50,280 nt of DNA from assembly GCA_016705335.1 (NCBI GenBank), contig JADIYN010000063.1, positions 1 through 50,280 of the forward strand, given 5' to 3'. The translations under genes were made by a program, and so were the position numbers. The stretch is from Draconibacterium sp. GTDB taxonomy: Bacteria; Bacteroidota; Bacteroidia; Bacteroidales; Prolixibacteraceae. This document shows positions 10,627 to 21,059 of the stretch, piece after piece. The notes under the pieces were generated by a model. The model did no database searches. It saw nothing but the letters and a program-made list of their open reading frames with translations, and was not told the DNA's origin. Every line of letters begins with the position of its first letter. The first letter of the stretch is position 1.

Positions 10627-11100
10627 TGTTTTTTCTTCCGGCAACTTTTCCATAAAAAAATCAATATCGGTGTCAGTTTTTCTCTTAAAACCAAGTCGTT
10701 CATAAAGTTTTAGCGCCGGATTATTTTTGCCCACATGTAAATTCAGTTTTTTGCCGGTTTTATTTGCTTCATGAATTAAAGCAGTTATAATTTTTGTTCC
10801 AATTTCCTTGCGTCTGTATTTTTCCAACAATGTAATATCCAATATTCGAATTTGGCTGTCTGTTTTCCATAAATAAAGTCGGCCAATGTCTGTCTTTTTT
10901 AATTTAATAAGCAGAAAATCAGCTCGTTCAAATGAGTTAACATAGTGTGAATGCTGGGCATTGAATTGAAATTCAATAAATCTTTCTTTTTGTAATTCAT
11001 TCCAGTCGGTTGTATCAAGTTCTTCTTCCCGGGTACTTCTGTATAAATTTTTTAAAAAGTGCAAATCACTTGCTGATATTGGACGATATGTAATTTCCAT
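10624..11100 (-). CDS. GNAT-family N-acetyltransferase
   Basis: This is an intact 158-residue protein of the usual GNAT length. Residues ~83-92 form the central beta strand (QIRILDITLL). Residues 96-102 (RRKEIGT) supply the Q/R-x-x-G-x-G/A acetyl-CoA pyrophosphate loop. Residues ~120-142 contain the C-terminal motif LHVGKNNPALKLYERLGFKR typical of the fold. These enzymes move an acetyl group from acetyl-CoA to an amine; the acceptor cannot be told from sequence. It is monocistronic and convergent with the DHOD-like gene. The 263 bases between its start and the tail-collar gene are AT-rich and contain nothing else I can identify. Confidence 0.85.
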   Translation of the reverse strand: MEITYRPISASDLHFLKNLYRSTREEELDTTDWNELQKERFIEFQFNAQHSHYVNSFERADFLLIKLKKTDIGRLYLWKTDSQIRILDITLLEKYRRKEIGTKIITALIHEANKTGKKLNLHVGKNNPALKLYERLGFKRKTDTDIDFFMEKLPEEKT

Positions 11101-11363
11101 TTGTTTTAATTTTTGTTTTGTATTCCATAATATTAATTATTTCAGGATTAATTTGGAATTAAGACAATATAGTCTTAATTTCATACAAATTGAATAAGCT
11201 TCTTAATCACAAAGGGTTTTTGATGCATTTTATCCATCTAAAAAGTTAAAATAGAAATAATAATCTGGTGTGATTTGGGCTAATATAACGAAATGAAACA
11301 AACATGACTTTTTCGGGATTTTTTAAAATATAATTTATAGTATAAACCATTAAATTAATTATT

Positions 11364-11879
11364 ATGGAACCATTTATTGGTCAAATTCAAGCTTTCGGAT
11401 TTAATTTTGCACCTCGAGGCTGGGCAAAATGTGAAGGACAACTAATGTCAATTGCTGAAAATAATGCCCTTTTTGCTTTGCTGGGTACTATGTACGGAGG
11501 AGATGGCAGAACAACTTTCGGACTTCCTGATCTTAGGGGAAGAAATATTGTTGGCGTTGGAAACGGCCCCGGTTTAAATCCTGTTGATCAGGGAGAAATA
11601 GGCGGTTCAGAGTCGGTTATTTTAACTCCGGCCAATTTGCCCGCTCATAACCACCTTGTTTCTGTTGCTGTTAATACAGGAAATGGAGAGGAAACAACTT
11701 CAACAGGTTTTATTGCAAGCCATGCTGGGGCATTTAGTGATGAAGCCACCCCGGGTGCTGGATTATCAGGAGTTAGTTCCTCAAATACAGGTGGTAGCCA
11801 ACCATTTCAAAACCGCGATCCTTATTTAGGAATTAACTATTGTATAGCCTTGCAGGGAATTTTTCCTTCGAGGAGTTAA
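11364..11879 (+). CDS. Phage tail-collar domain protein (microcystin-dependent protein, MdpB family)
   Basis: This is an intact 171-residue protein. The N-terminal block GQIQAFGFNFAPRGWAKCEGQ, then LFALLGTMYGGDGRTTFGLPDLRGR, is the tail-collar signature; the middle has LPAHNHLV and the end NYCIALQGIFPSRS is the usual terminus. No signal peptide is seen. Such proteins occur on many bacterial chromosomes without any phage around them, often next to large secreted repeat proteins, as here. Role unknown; a trimeric fibre-tip or adhesin-like protein is one possibility. No phage structural genes are present, so I do not call a prophage. A terminator follows at 11982, so it is probably transcribed separately from the T9SS cargo gene at 12059. 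Confidence 0.88.
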   Translation: MEPFIGQIQAFGFNFAPRGWAKCEGQLMSIAENNALFALLGTMYGGDGRTTFGLPDLRGRNIVGVGNGPGLNPVDQGEIGGSESVILTPANLPAHNHLVSVAVNTGNGEETTSTGFIASHAGAFSDEATPGAGLSGVSSSNTGGSQPFQNRDPYLGINYCIALQGIFPSRS

Positions 11880-11981
11880 TCGCTTTTTTAGCAGAATGGT
11901 TGTTAAATGGATTCTGTACAATACGAATGGAAGAAAGTAAGAAACATTAATTCAATAATCTGAAAAAAATGTAATCAAAGA

Positions 11982-12019
11982 GAAGGGCTGTTAAATGAAT
12001 AGCAAGCCCTTCTTTTTTT
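11982..12019 (+). terminator. Rho-independent terminator after the tail-collar gene
   Basis: The stem gaagggct (11982-11989) pairs perfectly with agcccttc (12005-12012) across a 15-base loop and is followed by a T run at 12013-12019. It separates the tail-collar gene from the downstream cargo gene. Confidence 0.8.
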
Positions 12020-12058
12020 ATTTGGTAAAACCCATATTCATTACTTAAAAAATTATGT

Positions 12059-15000
12059 ATGAAAAATTTTACATTTTTAATGACTTTGTTAATTACCCTT
12101 TTTGCAATTACCAAGGTTTTGCTAAAATAGTTGTAATTGGGATTGAATCACAATTCAAGCCACACTGAACTGGTTGGCTTTTCGTTTGTGGCTGCGAGAC
12201 AATACCTGTTGATGAAATTATTTACTTTACCGATAACGAATACAGCGATGCTGCCAATGCATTTACCTTTAATGGACAACCAACTGGCGAAGTGTAGTTA
12301 AATTTACGGTAACGTCAGCACTTTCGGCCGGGGATGTGGTTTTTCTGAATGAAACTTCTACTGATGTTTTTACAATAACGGGAAGCGGCGGCTCTGGTAC
12401 AGCAAGCGTTATGTCAGGAGCATTCGGAAATCAAGGTTTTTCAATAGCCACAAGTGGAGATGAATTATATGCATATAGCGATAATGATGCAAATCCTACT
12501 AATGGATTTAGGCATCAGGTCAAATTTATTCGGTTCTTTCTACAATTGCCGGTAATTTACCTGCTGATGCAAATCCTATAAACGACTACAGTAATGCCGT
12601 TGTTGTACATGGTTTTTCATCCCTCACACCGAATCGTACCGAATACAACCCCGCATTACGTAATGTTGATGTTAACACTGTTAACTTTACATCAACAGCG
12701 AACTGGTTAAATGGTCAGGCCAATGCTTCTCTTTCAACTACTCCTTTTGTTGCTGTATCAGATCCGGATGTTTCAGTTGCCGTATCCCCATCGCTGTTTT
12801 GGAAGATGGAGCTACAAATTTGGTTTATACTTTACACTTAGCGCAACGGCAACAAGCAATATAACTGTTAACTTTTCAGTTGGAGGCACGGCTGCTTTTT
12901 CAACAGATTATGCACAAACCGGTGCCACAACATTTGGTATATCTTCAGGAACAATTATAATTGCAAATAGTACCTCCTCATCATCCATTACAATAAATCC
13001 TTCAACTGATCGATCTGGAAACAAATGAAACAGTTGTACTTACTGTAAGTGCAGGTGCCGGTTACATAGTTGGAAGCCCAATATTTGCTACAGGTACAAT
13101 TACAAATGATGATGTAAACAACACTTCTCCGCTTGTTGCGTTAACCGGGATTAATCATACAGATCCTGACGGTTTTTCGTTTGCAGCTCTGGATAATATA
13201 AGCGATGGTACAACAATTTATTTTACAGAAAACTCTTTTAATAATACGACATTGTCTTTTGTCGGAGATGAAGCTGTATTAAAATGGACTCTACGGAAGT
13301 GTTGCGAAAGGTGAGGTTATTTATATTAAGGAAATAGCGCCAAACAGTTTATCAGTAATTTGTGAAGGAGGAGGTAGTTGTGGAACAATTACTTGGATTA
13401 GCGGCGATTTTGCACTTGCCACAACAGGCGAAACTTATTATGCATATTCGGATAATGATGATAATCATAAAAACGGAATTACTACCTTATATTCTGCGCT
13501 TTATACTGGGAATTCAACAGTTCCGGGCGGTAATATTCCTGCTTCAGAAAATCCTGTAACTTTTTACACAAATTCAATATTAATTGATGGTTTTCCTGGT
13601 GTTAATCCAGACAGAACGGAATACGATCCACTAAAACGTGTGGTAGATGTATCTGTCGCAAATTTTTCAAATTTAAACAATTGGAATCATGCGCAAGTAA
13701 ATCAGGATCTTTCAACCGACCCTTTTGTTGAAAGTATCGATCCGTCAGTAACTGTTTCGATATCGCCGTCTGCTGTATTGGAAGATGGTGCAACTAATAT
13801 GGTGTTTACTTTCACTTTGAGTGAAGTAGCAACAAGTGATCTTACAATTAGTATTAATGTTGACGGTTCGGCAAACGTAATTTCAGATTATACTCAAACA
13901 GGTGCGGCAAGTTTTTTAGCATCATCGGGAACTGTGGTAATTCCAAATGGATCTTCTTCTGCAACGGTTACAATAGATCCGGAAGTTGATTCTAATGTTG
14001 AGATAAATGAAACTGTTATTTTAACAGTAAGTCCGGGAGCTGGATATGTTAGTGGCAGTCCAAGTTCACAAACCGGAACCATAACTAATGACGATACAAA
14101 TAGTACACTTCCTTTGGTTGCAATTACAGGACTAAATCATGAAAACACCTGACGGATTTTCGTTTGTAGCTGTAAATGACATTCCAGCAAATACAAAAAT
14201 ATATTTTACTGAAAACTCATTCAACAATACAAATTTATCTTTTGCTTCCGGCGAATCTGTTATCTCGTGGACCTCACCTGCGGCTATTATTCCGGCCGGA
14301 CAGGTAATTGTTGTTACTGAAACAGGTTCAAATGCTTTTTCTTTATCCAGAAGTGGAGGTTCCGGTGAAGTTGGAAATATAACTGTTGAGACCAGTGATT
14401 TTGCATTTGGTACAAATGGCGAAACATTTTATGCATACAATGATAACGACAATGACCCAACAAACGGGATTACAGATATTTATGCTGTTATTTTTACCGG
14501 TGCGGGTTCATCAGGTGGAAATATTCCACCTTTGGAAGATCCTTCAGCCATTTATATTAATGCATTGGTAGTTGATGGTTTTTCAGTTTCACTGCCTAAC
14601 AGAACAGAGTACGATCCTGCAAAAAGAGATGTTTTGGTTGAAGCAGTAAATTTCAAAGATGTAGCAAATTGGTTGAATGCTGAAGCAAATCAGTTGCTTT
14701 CGGCTATTCCCTTTGCAAATTTAAAAGTTGTGGCAATTCCTGAACTAACAACAAGTGCAATAGTAACTTTTGATGCAACATCAGCTGTTATGGGTGGTGA
14801 TATAATCAATGGTGGCAGCAATTCTGTTACAGAAAGAGGAGTTGTGTATTCTTCGATAGATAATACGCCTACTCTTGGCGAAATAAATGTTATTAATGAA
14901 CCAAATGGAACAGGGACAGGTGTTTTTAGCGAATTGGTAGGAACATTGACACCAAATACAACTTATTATGTTCAGGCATATGCAACAAATTCAGTTGGCA

Positions 15001-16543
15001 CAAGTTATGGCGGTGTTGAAAGTTTTACTACAAGCTTCGGGATTGCAATCTGGAATGGTTCAATAAATCAGGATTGGTTTACAGCAGGGAACTGGGACGG
15101 AGGAGTTGTGCCGGATGCAGATTTTAACGTATTTATTCCGGGAGATCTGGTCAATTATCCAACTTTAACAACTCCTGCAAATTGTAACAACTTAATAATG
15201 GAAAGTAAGGATAACAGCACAGGATCTCTATTGGGACAGGAAAACTTAACAGTTGACGGTTTGCCATAATTGAACGTTTTATGACAGGAAACCAATGGCA
15301 CATGATAGCATCTCCTGTTACAAATCAAACGATTGAATCATTTCTGACAATTAATACCAATATTCCTACCAAGAATGTTGATGATAGGGGGATGATGGAT
15401 TACAGTGAACCACTGGATGATTGGAGTGCTTATTTTACAAGTGGCCAGACAGGTGACCTGACGAGCGGTAAGGGTTTTTCTTTGCGAACAGATGCCGATG
15501 ATATTGTAGTTTTTACCGGATCAATTGCCAGCGCTGCAGTATCAACTTCTGTTACTTCTGAGGGAAATGGCTGGAACTGTGTCGGAAATCCTTTTACTTC
15601 GGCTATTTTTATAAACGACGCCGCAGATGCAACAAATAATTTCATCGATATAAATATAAACGAATTCGACCCAAGTTTTGCAGCTATTTATGTTTGGGAG
15701 CAGACTTATAATGCATATTCAATAATTAATTTAGGCGATGCAGCTTTTTATGCACAATTGGGACAGGGGTTTTTTGTAAAAACAAAAGCAGGTGTCACTC
15801 AAATGCAATTTACCAATGCCATGCAAACTCATCAACCTGGTGCAGCTTTTAAAAGTGTTGATGTTTCATTGCCTGAAATTAAATTGACTGCTAAACTGGA
15901 GAATCACAAGAGTACGACAAGAATTAAATTTGAAGAAAGTATGCAAACAAAACTTGACGTAGGTTATGATGCCGGAATATTTAAAACTGACTTTGATTTG
16001 TATTCACAACTAATTGATGACAATGGTGTTAACTTCGGAATACAATATCTGCCAACTTCAGCATTAAATAAAATGGAATTATCTCTGGGACTGGATTCAA
16101 AATACAAAGGTTCAGTAGAATTTTCATCGGAATTGGTAAATATACCGAACAACTGCGAGATAGTACTTGAGGACAGGTCTACAAACAGTTTTACACGATT
16201 GAGTAACGGTTACGTTTACACGGCAAATTTAGATGAAGTTTCGCAAGTTGAGGACAGATTTTTCCTGCATACATCAAACAATGTAACTGGCGTTTGGAAC
16301 GAAAATTTGAAACCCGAATATTCTGTTTATTCTGATAACGACAAAATTTTAATAAACGGACAGGTTCAGGGTAATGCAGTTGCAACTCTTTACGATTTAA
16401 TGGGAAGGAAAATACGTGTATTACAATTAGAGCAGACCCCGTTAAATTACATTTCAACTTCGAATATAAAATCAGGGATTTATCTAATTAACATCGATTA
16501 TCAGGGCGGTAGTTTTAACCAGAAGATACCAGTGAAGAAATAG
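12059..16543 (+). CDS. Large T9SS-secreted repeat protein: three lamin-tail-like units, two Calx-beta domains, sorting region (frameshifted)
   Basis: The reconstructed protein is about 1,495 residues. ATG 12059 gives MKNFTFLMTLLITLFAIT, a signal peptide. Three copies of a ~200-residue lamin-tail-like unit (GFSFVA...IYFTENSFNN...YAYSDND...DGF...NRTEYDP...NW) lie at about 12145-12750, 13130-13740 and 14115-14730. Calx-beta domains (AVLEDGATN...TDY...SGT...ETVVLTVS...TGTITNDD) sit between them at about 12760-13115 and 13745-14095. A fibronectin-III-like stretch (14740-15030) and a GNWDGGVVP block follow. The C-terminal part ends in a sorting tail with ATLYDLMGRKI and SGIYLINI. Frames break near 12115, 12300, 12515, 12790, 13010, 13290, 14145 and 15265. 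Calx-beta domains bind Ca2+ and serve adhesion in other proteins. Extracellular adhesin or matrix protein is my inference. Confidence 0.8.
13130..14730 (+). repeat. Tandem coding repeats inside the large T9SS cargo (second and third copies of a ~1 kb unit)
   Basis: The stretch holds copies two and three of the lamin-tail-like unit, with a Calx-beta domain between them; the first copy begins near 12145. Protein-level identity is high in short blocks: IYFTENSFNNT occurs in both copies and ATTGETYYAYSDNDDN matches GTNGETFYAYNDNDND. The period, unit plus Calx-beta, is about 985 bases. This is the pattern expected of tandem domain duplication in surface proteins, and it is a place where short-read assemblies can collapse. 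Confidence 0.7.
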
Positions 16544-17219
16544 AAAAATAAAGTTTCGGTTAAAATAAATATTACTTCTCTGCAAACTGACACATTGTTA
16601 AGATTTGGTTTGTTTTCAAGAGATAACGCGGTTATAAAAAGTTGATTTTGGATAGAAAGTAGAATAATATCCGTTATCAAAAAAATTAGGGATCTTTGGT
16701 TCCTGATTTTTTGTTTTTAATCTTCATTTATGAATTTAATTTCACCTAAATAACAGGTAAAAAAAAAGTTTATTTTCCTAAATACTTCAGAAATTAGATT
16801 AAAATAAACAATATACTTTGGTTGTAAATTATGAGTGATTTCAAAAAATTAAATAATTAATTGCAATAAAAAAGTCGAATAATTTTGTCATACTTTTTTT
16901 GAATTTTTATTTCAGAATTATTTAAATCTATTGTATCGTCAGTTAAGACAGGTGTTTATAAAGGGATTAATTAATTTTTGTTTTTCCAAATTTTATAATT
17001 CTATTTTTATAATGAACAAATGATGTTTAAATTACTTTTTTCCTACCAGGTTTTAATTGTTTTTGGTAATTAACAATATCTCAATAAATAGAAATAAAAA
17101 TCTCCAATTACTTATAGATAAGTATCTGTTTGTGAATAATTTTATTAATTTGCGCAAGTTTTTCAAAATGTAGACGCAAAAATACATATTTAATTTATAA
17201 ATAAAAAAAACCAAATTCT
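16544..17219. other. Long AT-rich intergenic region between the two T9SS cargo genes
   Basis: These 676 bases carry no supported gene on either strand. A weak hairpin with T tail lies at 16684-16714. The rest is strongly A/T rich with many short homopolymers. The last 100 bases before ATG 17220 contain TTTG and TTAATTTG words that could form a promoter for the second cargo gene, but the spacing is not convincing. Confidence 0.5.
16684..16714 (+). terminator. Probable terminator after the large T9SS cargo gene
   Basis: The seven-base stem aattagg (16684-16690) pairs with cctgatt (16702-16708, one G-T wobble) across an 11-base loop and is followed by Ts. It lies ~140 bases after the stop, so it is weaker than the other terminators here. 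Confidence 0.5.
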
Positions 17220-19976
17220 ATGAAACGTATTTCTACTTTTTTAAGATTTGTACTTAATGCTGTGGTGCTAGTTACCAGTCAGCATGTTAAGTGCTCAAGC
17301 ACCAAGCTGGGAACAAATTGGCGCAGATATTTATGGTGAAGCATTAAATAATGCATCAGGTAAAATAGTTGCGATTAGTTCCCAAGGTAATATTATAGCT
17401 GTTGGTGCTCCTGAGAATGATCAGATTGGACCGAATAGGGGTCACGTTAGGGTTTATGAAAACCAAGCGGGTATTTGGGTTCAAAAGGGACTGGATATTG
17501 ATGGTGAAACAGATGGCGACCAATTTGGCAGATACGCTAGTTTAAGTGCAGACGGTTTAACACTTGCTGTTGGTGCACCTTTCAATGATGGAAATGGTAG
17601 TACTAGTGGTCATGTGAGGGTTTTTAATTTCAATGGTACTTCATGGATTCAGATGGGGTTAGATATTGACGGTGAAGCTTCTGGAGATGAACAAGGTACT
17701 TCTGTATGTTTAAGTGCTGATGGTACAATTGTAGCAATGGGTGCATATAAAAATGATGATGGTGGAGTTGATAGAGGACACACTAGAGTTTATAAATACA
17801 ATGGATTGACCTGGAATCAAATAGGTAGTGATATTGATGGTAAAGCTGATGGCGATTATTCAGGTTACTCGGTAAGTTTAAGTGCTGATGGTTCTATAGT
17901 TGCAATTGGTGCATATTAAATGATGATGTAGGATATAAATCCAGGTCAGGCAAGGGTTTATAAAAATAATTTGGATGAATGGGAGCAAATTGGAGCTGAT
18001 ATTAATGGTGATGCAAATGATGAATCAGGAGTTAGTGTAAGTTTAAGTGACGATGGTTCAATACTTGCTGTAGGTGCTTATAAACATGCTGCATCAAAAG
18101 GATGCACACGGATATATAAGAACGATAATGGAACATGGACTCAAATAGGAGCAAATATTGATGGTGTTAATGGCGGTGATCAATCCGGTAAGTTTGTAGC
18201 CCTAAATTCAACAGGTTCTATCGTTGCCATAGGTGAACCTTTGAACAATGGCGTAGGATTGCTTGGGCAGGACAAACAAGAATTTTTTATAACAATTCTG
18301 GTACCTGGATACAATTAGGACAAGATATTGAGGGAGAAGCGGTGAATGATTACTGTGGTTTATGGAGTAGCAATAATGATAACGGATCAAAAGTAGTTGT
18401 AGGTTTTATGGTGTTGATAATTTAAATGGGGTAGATGCGGGCACTGTTAAGATTTTTGATTTGAAATGCCACCGAAACATGGACAGGGAACAGCGAGCAA
18501 CGATTGGTTAGTACCAGAAAACTGGAATTTAGGTATTGTTCCAACGAATAAAATCAGTGTGGCGATTCCAGCTGATTTAATAAATTATCCCACTTTAGCC
18601 ACTGCTGTCGAATGCGATGATTTAACAATGGAAAGTACTGGAACCAGCACCGGCTCAATCCTGGGACAAAGCAATTTAACCGTAAATGGTACAACAACAA
18701 TTAAACGGCAGATGACGAGAAATGCATGGCATTTTGTGGCTTCACCTGTTCCGGGCGAAGATATCCAGTCGTTCCTTACTACCAACACAAATATTCCTAC
18801 AAAATCAGGTTCGCGTGGTATGATGGATTATAATGAGGGCACCAACAATTGGAACAGTTATTTTACTGCTGCAACAGTAGGTTCATTGGAAGCTGGAAAA
18901 GGATATTCACTTCGCACAGATGCTGACGGCACCGTTCAATTTGTTGGAACACTGGAAAATGGAAATGTATCACCTGCCGTTGCATCAACAAGTGCTACAT
19001 TGAGTTGGAACAGCGTTGGAAACCCGTATCCATCTGCAATTTTTATAAATAGTCCGGCAGATGTTACAAATAATTTTATCGATTTGAATGATGCCAATTT
19101 CGACCCAAGTTACAAAGCCGTTTATGTTTGGGAGCAGGGAAACAATGCTTACTCAATTATTAGTAACAATGACGCAGCATACCGCTGCCCTGGGCCAGGC
19201 TTTTATGGTAAAAGTGAAAACCGGTACTATTAATATGCAATTCTCTACTGATTTACAAACTCATGCACCAGCTGCAGAGTTGAAAAATGGTGATGTTGCA
19301 AATACTGAAATTAAATTAGTTGCCCAGCTTTCAAACCAAAAAAGTTCAACCTTAATAAAATTTGAAGACGGAATGAAAGCCGGTCTTGATCCTGGATATG
19401 ACATTGGAATATTAAAGTCGGGTTTCGATTTTTACTCAACTTTAGTTGATGATAACGGAGTTGATTTTGGAATGCAGTTCCTTCCTTCAACATTGCTTGA
19501 TAAAAAGTGAAATAGCTCTTGGCCTGGAATCTAAAGAAAGTGGAACGGTTTCTTTTTCGGCATTAGCAGAAAATCTGCCACTTGGATACAAAATTGTTTT
19601 GGAAGATCGTTTGTTAGTAACTTTTACTGAATTAAATGAAACTGAAATTTATACAACCGACATCACTAAAAACGCCCAGGGCAAAGGCAGGTTTTATCTT
19701 CATATTTCAAACAGTACAACAAAAACTGAAGATATATCAGCATCATCTAATTTTAATGCTTTTTATACCAATGAAAATATTGTAATTAATGGAAATAGTC
19801 ATGGAAATAGCAAAGCAACAGTTTTTGATCTGATGGGAAGAAAAGTAAAAGAAGTTCAACTTGAAAGAATTTCAGTGAATAACATTTCCACTGTGGGAAT
19901 GAAAAACGGGATTTATATTTTGAACATTCAATATGATGGTGGGTTGTATACAAAGAAAATTCCTTTAAACAGATAA
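17220..19976 (+). CDS. T9SS-secreted propeller-like repeat protein with sorting region (frameshifted)
   Basis: About 918 residues after frame repair. ATG 17220 gives a signal peptide (MKRISTFLRFVLNAVVLVTS, cleavage near MLSAQA). Residues ~25-410 hold seven or so ~55-residue repeats with the pattern W-xQIGxDIDGEAxGDxxGxSVSLSADGSIVAIGA and a trailing RVYKYN, as in FG-GAP/beta-propeller-like proteins. Then comes a block ASNDWLVPENWNLGIVPTN, shared with the protein before it, and a C-terminal ~430 residues closely paralogous to that protein, ending in KATVFDLMGRKVKEVQL and NGIYILNIQYDGG, a type A sorting tail. Frame breaks lie near 17282, 17920, 18265, 18410, 18470, 19185 and 19505. Outer-surface or secreted location is well supported; ligand and role are unknown. 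Confidence 0.8.
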
Positions 19977-20025
19977 TTTTAGAAACAGTAAAGCGCAATA
20001 TTCAAGATATCGTAAATTAACAATT

Positions 20026-20189
20026 ATGGAAAATAATCAAAAACAAATAAAAGCACTGGAGGAAAAAGTAACCCGTAAAAGAGGCGTTTCAAAAGGCTGG
20101 TAAATATGCAGTTTTACTGCTTCAACTATGTTCTTATTTTAAATACAAAGGACGCTGCAGCTAGTCCTGCACCACCACCAATTTGGTAA
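20026..20189 (+). CDS. Very small membrane or exported peptide with proline-rich end (frameshifted)
   Basis: ATG 20026 gives MENNQKQIKALEEKVTRK. With one extra A near 20072 and two missing bases near 20116 and 20136 corrected, the frame continues KEAFQKAGKYAVFTASTMFL, then ILNTKDAAASPAPPPIW with TAA 20187-20189, about 55 residues. The layout is a charged N-terminal helix, a KAGKYA motif, a hydrophobic stretch that may be a membrane anchor or late signal, and a short tail ending PAPPPIW. I recall similar short peptides beside T9SS cargos in other Bacteroidota but cannot check this. It starts 50 bases after the cargo stop and is followed by a strong terminator, so it is probably the last gene of that transcript. 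Confidence 0.5.
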
Positions 20190-20213
20190 ATTCAAAGTAA
20201 AAGGAAATATTTT

Positions 20214-20250
20214 AAGGGTTTGGCTATATTTAGCTGAACCCTTTTTCTTT
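20214..20250 (+). terminator. Strong rho-independent terminator closing the T9SS island
   Basis: A 13-base-pair stem (20214-20226 with 20231-20243, two G-T wobbles) has a tatt loop and a T-rich tail. It follows the small-peptide stop by 25 bases. Confidence 0.85.
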
Positions 20251-20276
20251 GTGAAAGAATTCAAACTTAAAAAAGG

Positions 20277-20875
20277 TTATTTCCCTTCCTCTTTTTCAAC
20301 TTCCTTTGTCGATGAAAACTGTTTTGTTGCTTTCTTTTTCTTTCGTTTTGAAATCAGTTTGCCAATTTCTTCGGAAGGCGAAAATTGCATAAAATTAAGT
20401 GAATTGGAATATGCCCGTTCTACCTGGTTTTCAGTATTTAGCAAACTCTTCATACGTTCACTTTCAGTATATGTATCGTCAGGCTGGGGTCTGAAATCAA
20501 ATTGTATGTTTTCTATATTTTTCATTGCTTTTTCGTATTCCGATTTTTCGCTTGCCGAAATATTAACAGGTCGGATATTTATTGTATCCAACTCTAATTG
20601 AACAAGCGGATTTACCAATAACTGATACACGGTAACAATTTTCTAATAAAAGAAATATGTGAAATAATGATTGTATCACTGGGTAAAACTTTAACATCAA
20701 AAACTCCATTTGCCTTACTAACACTTTTTACGGAGCTCCTTTCATTAAAAATATAACCATCAGAAATTGGATTGTTGTTTCGGTCAACAATCTGTCCTTG
20801 AAGGAAGAATTCCTTCTCTTGCGAAAAGGAATGGTATGCAAAAAATACAAAAACAAAAAGTACAAATTGTTTCAT
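20277..20875 (-). CDS. Secreted carboxypeptidase-regulatory-like domain protein (one frameshift)
   Basis: The start at 20875 gives MKQFVLFVFVFFAYHSFSQE, a signal peptide. Residues ~28-75 (LQGQIVDRNNNPISDGYIFN ... VSKANGVFDVKVLPSDTIIISHISF) form the carboxypeptidase-D regulatory-like beta sandwich seen at the N-terminus of SusC proteins and in many small Bacteroidota envelope proteins. A frame change near 20635 links this to VYQLLVNPLVQLELDTINI and a charged, lysine-rich C-terminal half (KRKKKKATK) ending EKEEGK. Reconstructed length is about 199 residues. It lies downstream of the SpoIIE phosphatase gene on the same strand, separated by a 184-base gap with a 20-T homopolymer. I see no functional link to the hydrogenase cluster. 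Confidence 0.7.
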
Positions 20876-21038
20876 GGTTGAAAATTATATTTACGAAGTT
20901 CGTAAAATCGTTGTTAAATAGTCAATAAAAAATTAAATGATGTTAATTGGAAAAGAACCAACTAGGCAAATCTCAAAATATAAAAGAAAAAGCATCAATT
21001 TTTGTGAATTTGAGTTAATTTTTTTTAGGAAATTTGTG

Positions 21039-21058
21039 TTTTTTTTTTTTTTTTTTTT
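21039..21058. repeat. 20-base T homopolymer
   Basis: An uninterrupted run of T lies immediately after (minus-strand sense) the SpoIIE phosphatase stop codon. On that strand it is poly-A, so it is not a normal terminator tail for that gene. Its true length is uncertain given the indel rate of this assembly. Confidence 0.8.
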
Positions 21059-21059
21059 G

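Noticed and set aside
11364..11879. Tail-collar protein as evidence of a prophage
   Set aside because: No capsid, terminase, tail, integrase or lysis genes are nearby. This protein family is common on chromosomes outside prophages.
12059..20189. The T9SS cargo genes as genuine pseudogenes
   Set aside because: All domains remain in order across single-base breaks and both sorting tails are intact. The same error type affects essential genes in this window.
21039..21058. T homopolymer as a terminator of the hydrogenase-switch phosphatase gene
   Set aside because: In the direction of that gene the run is poly-A and no hairpin precedes it.
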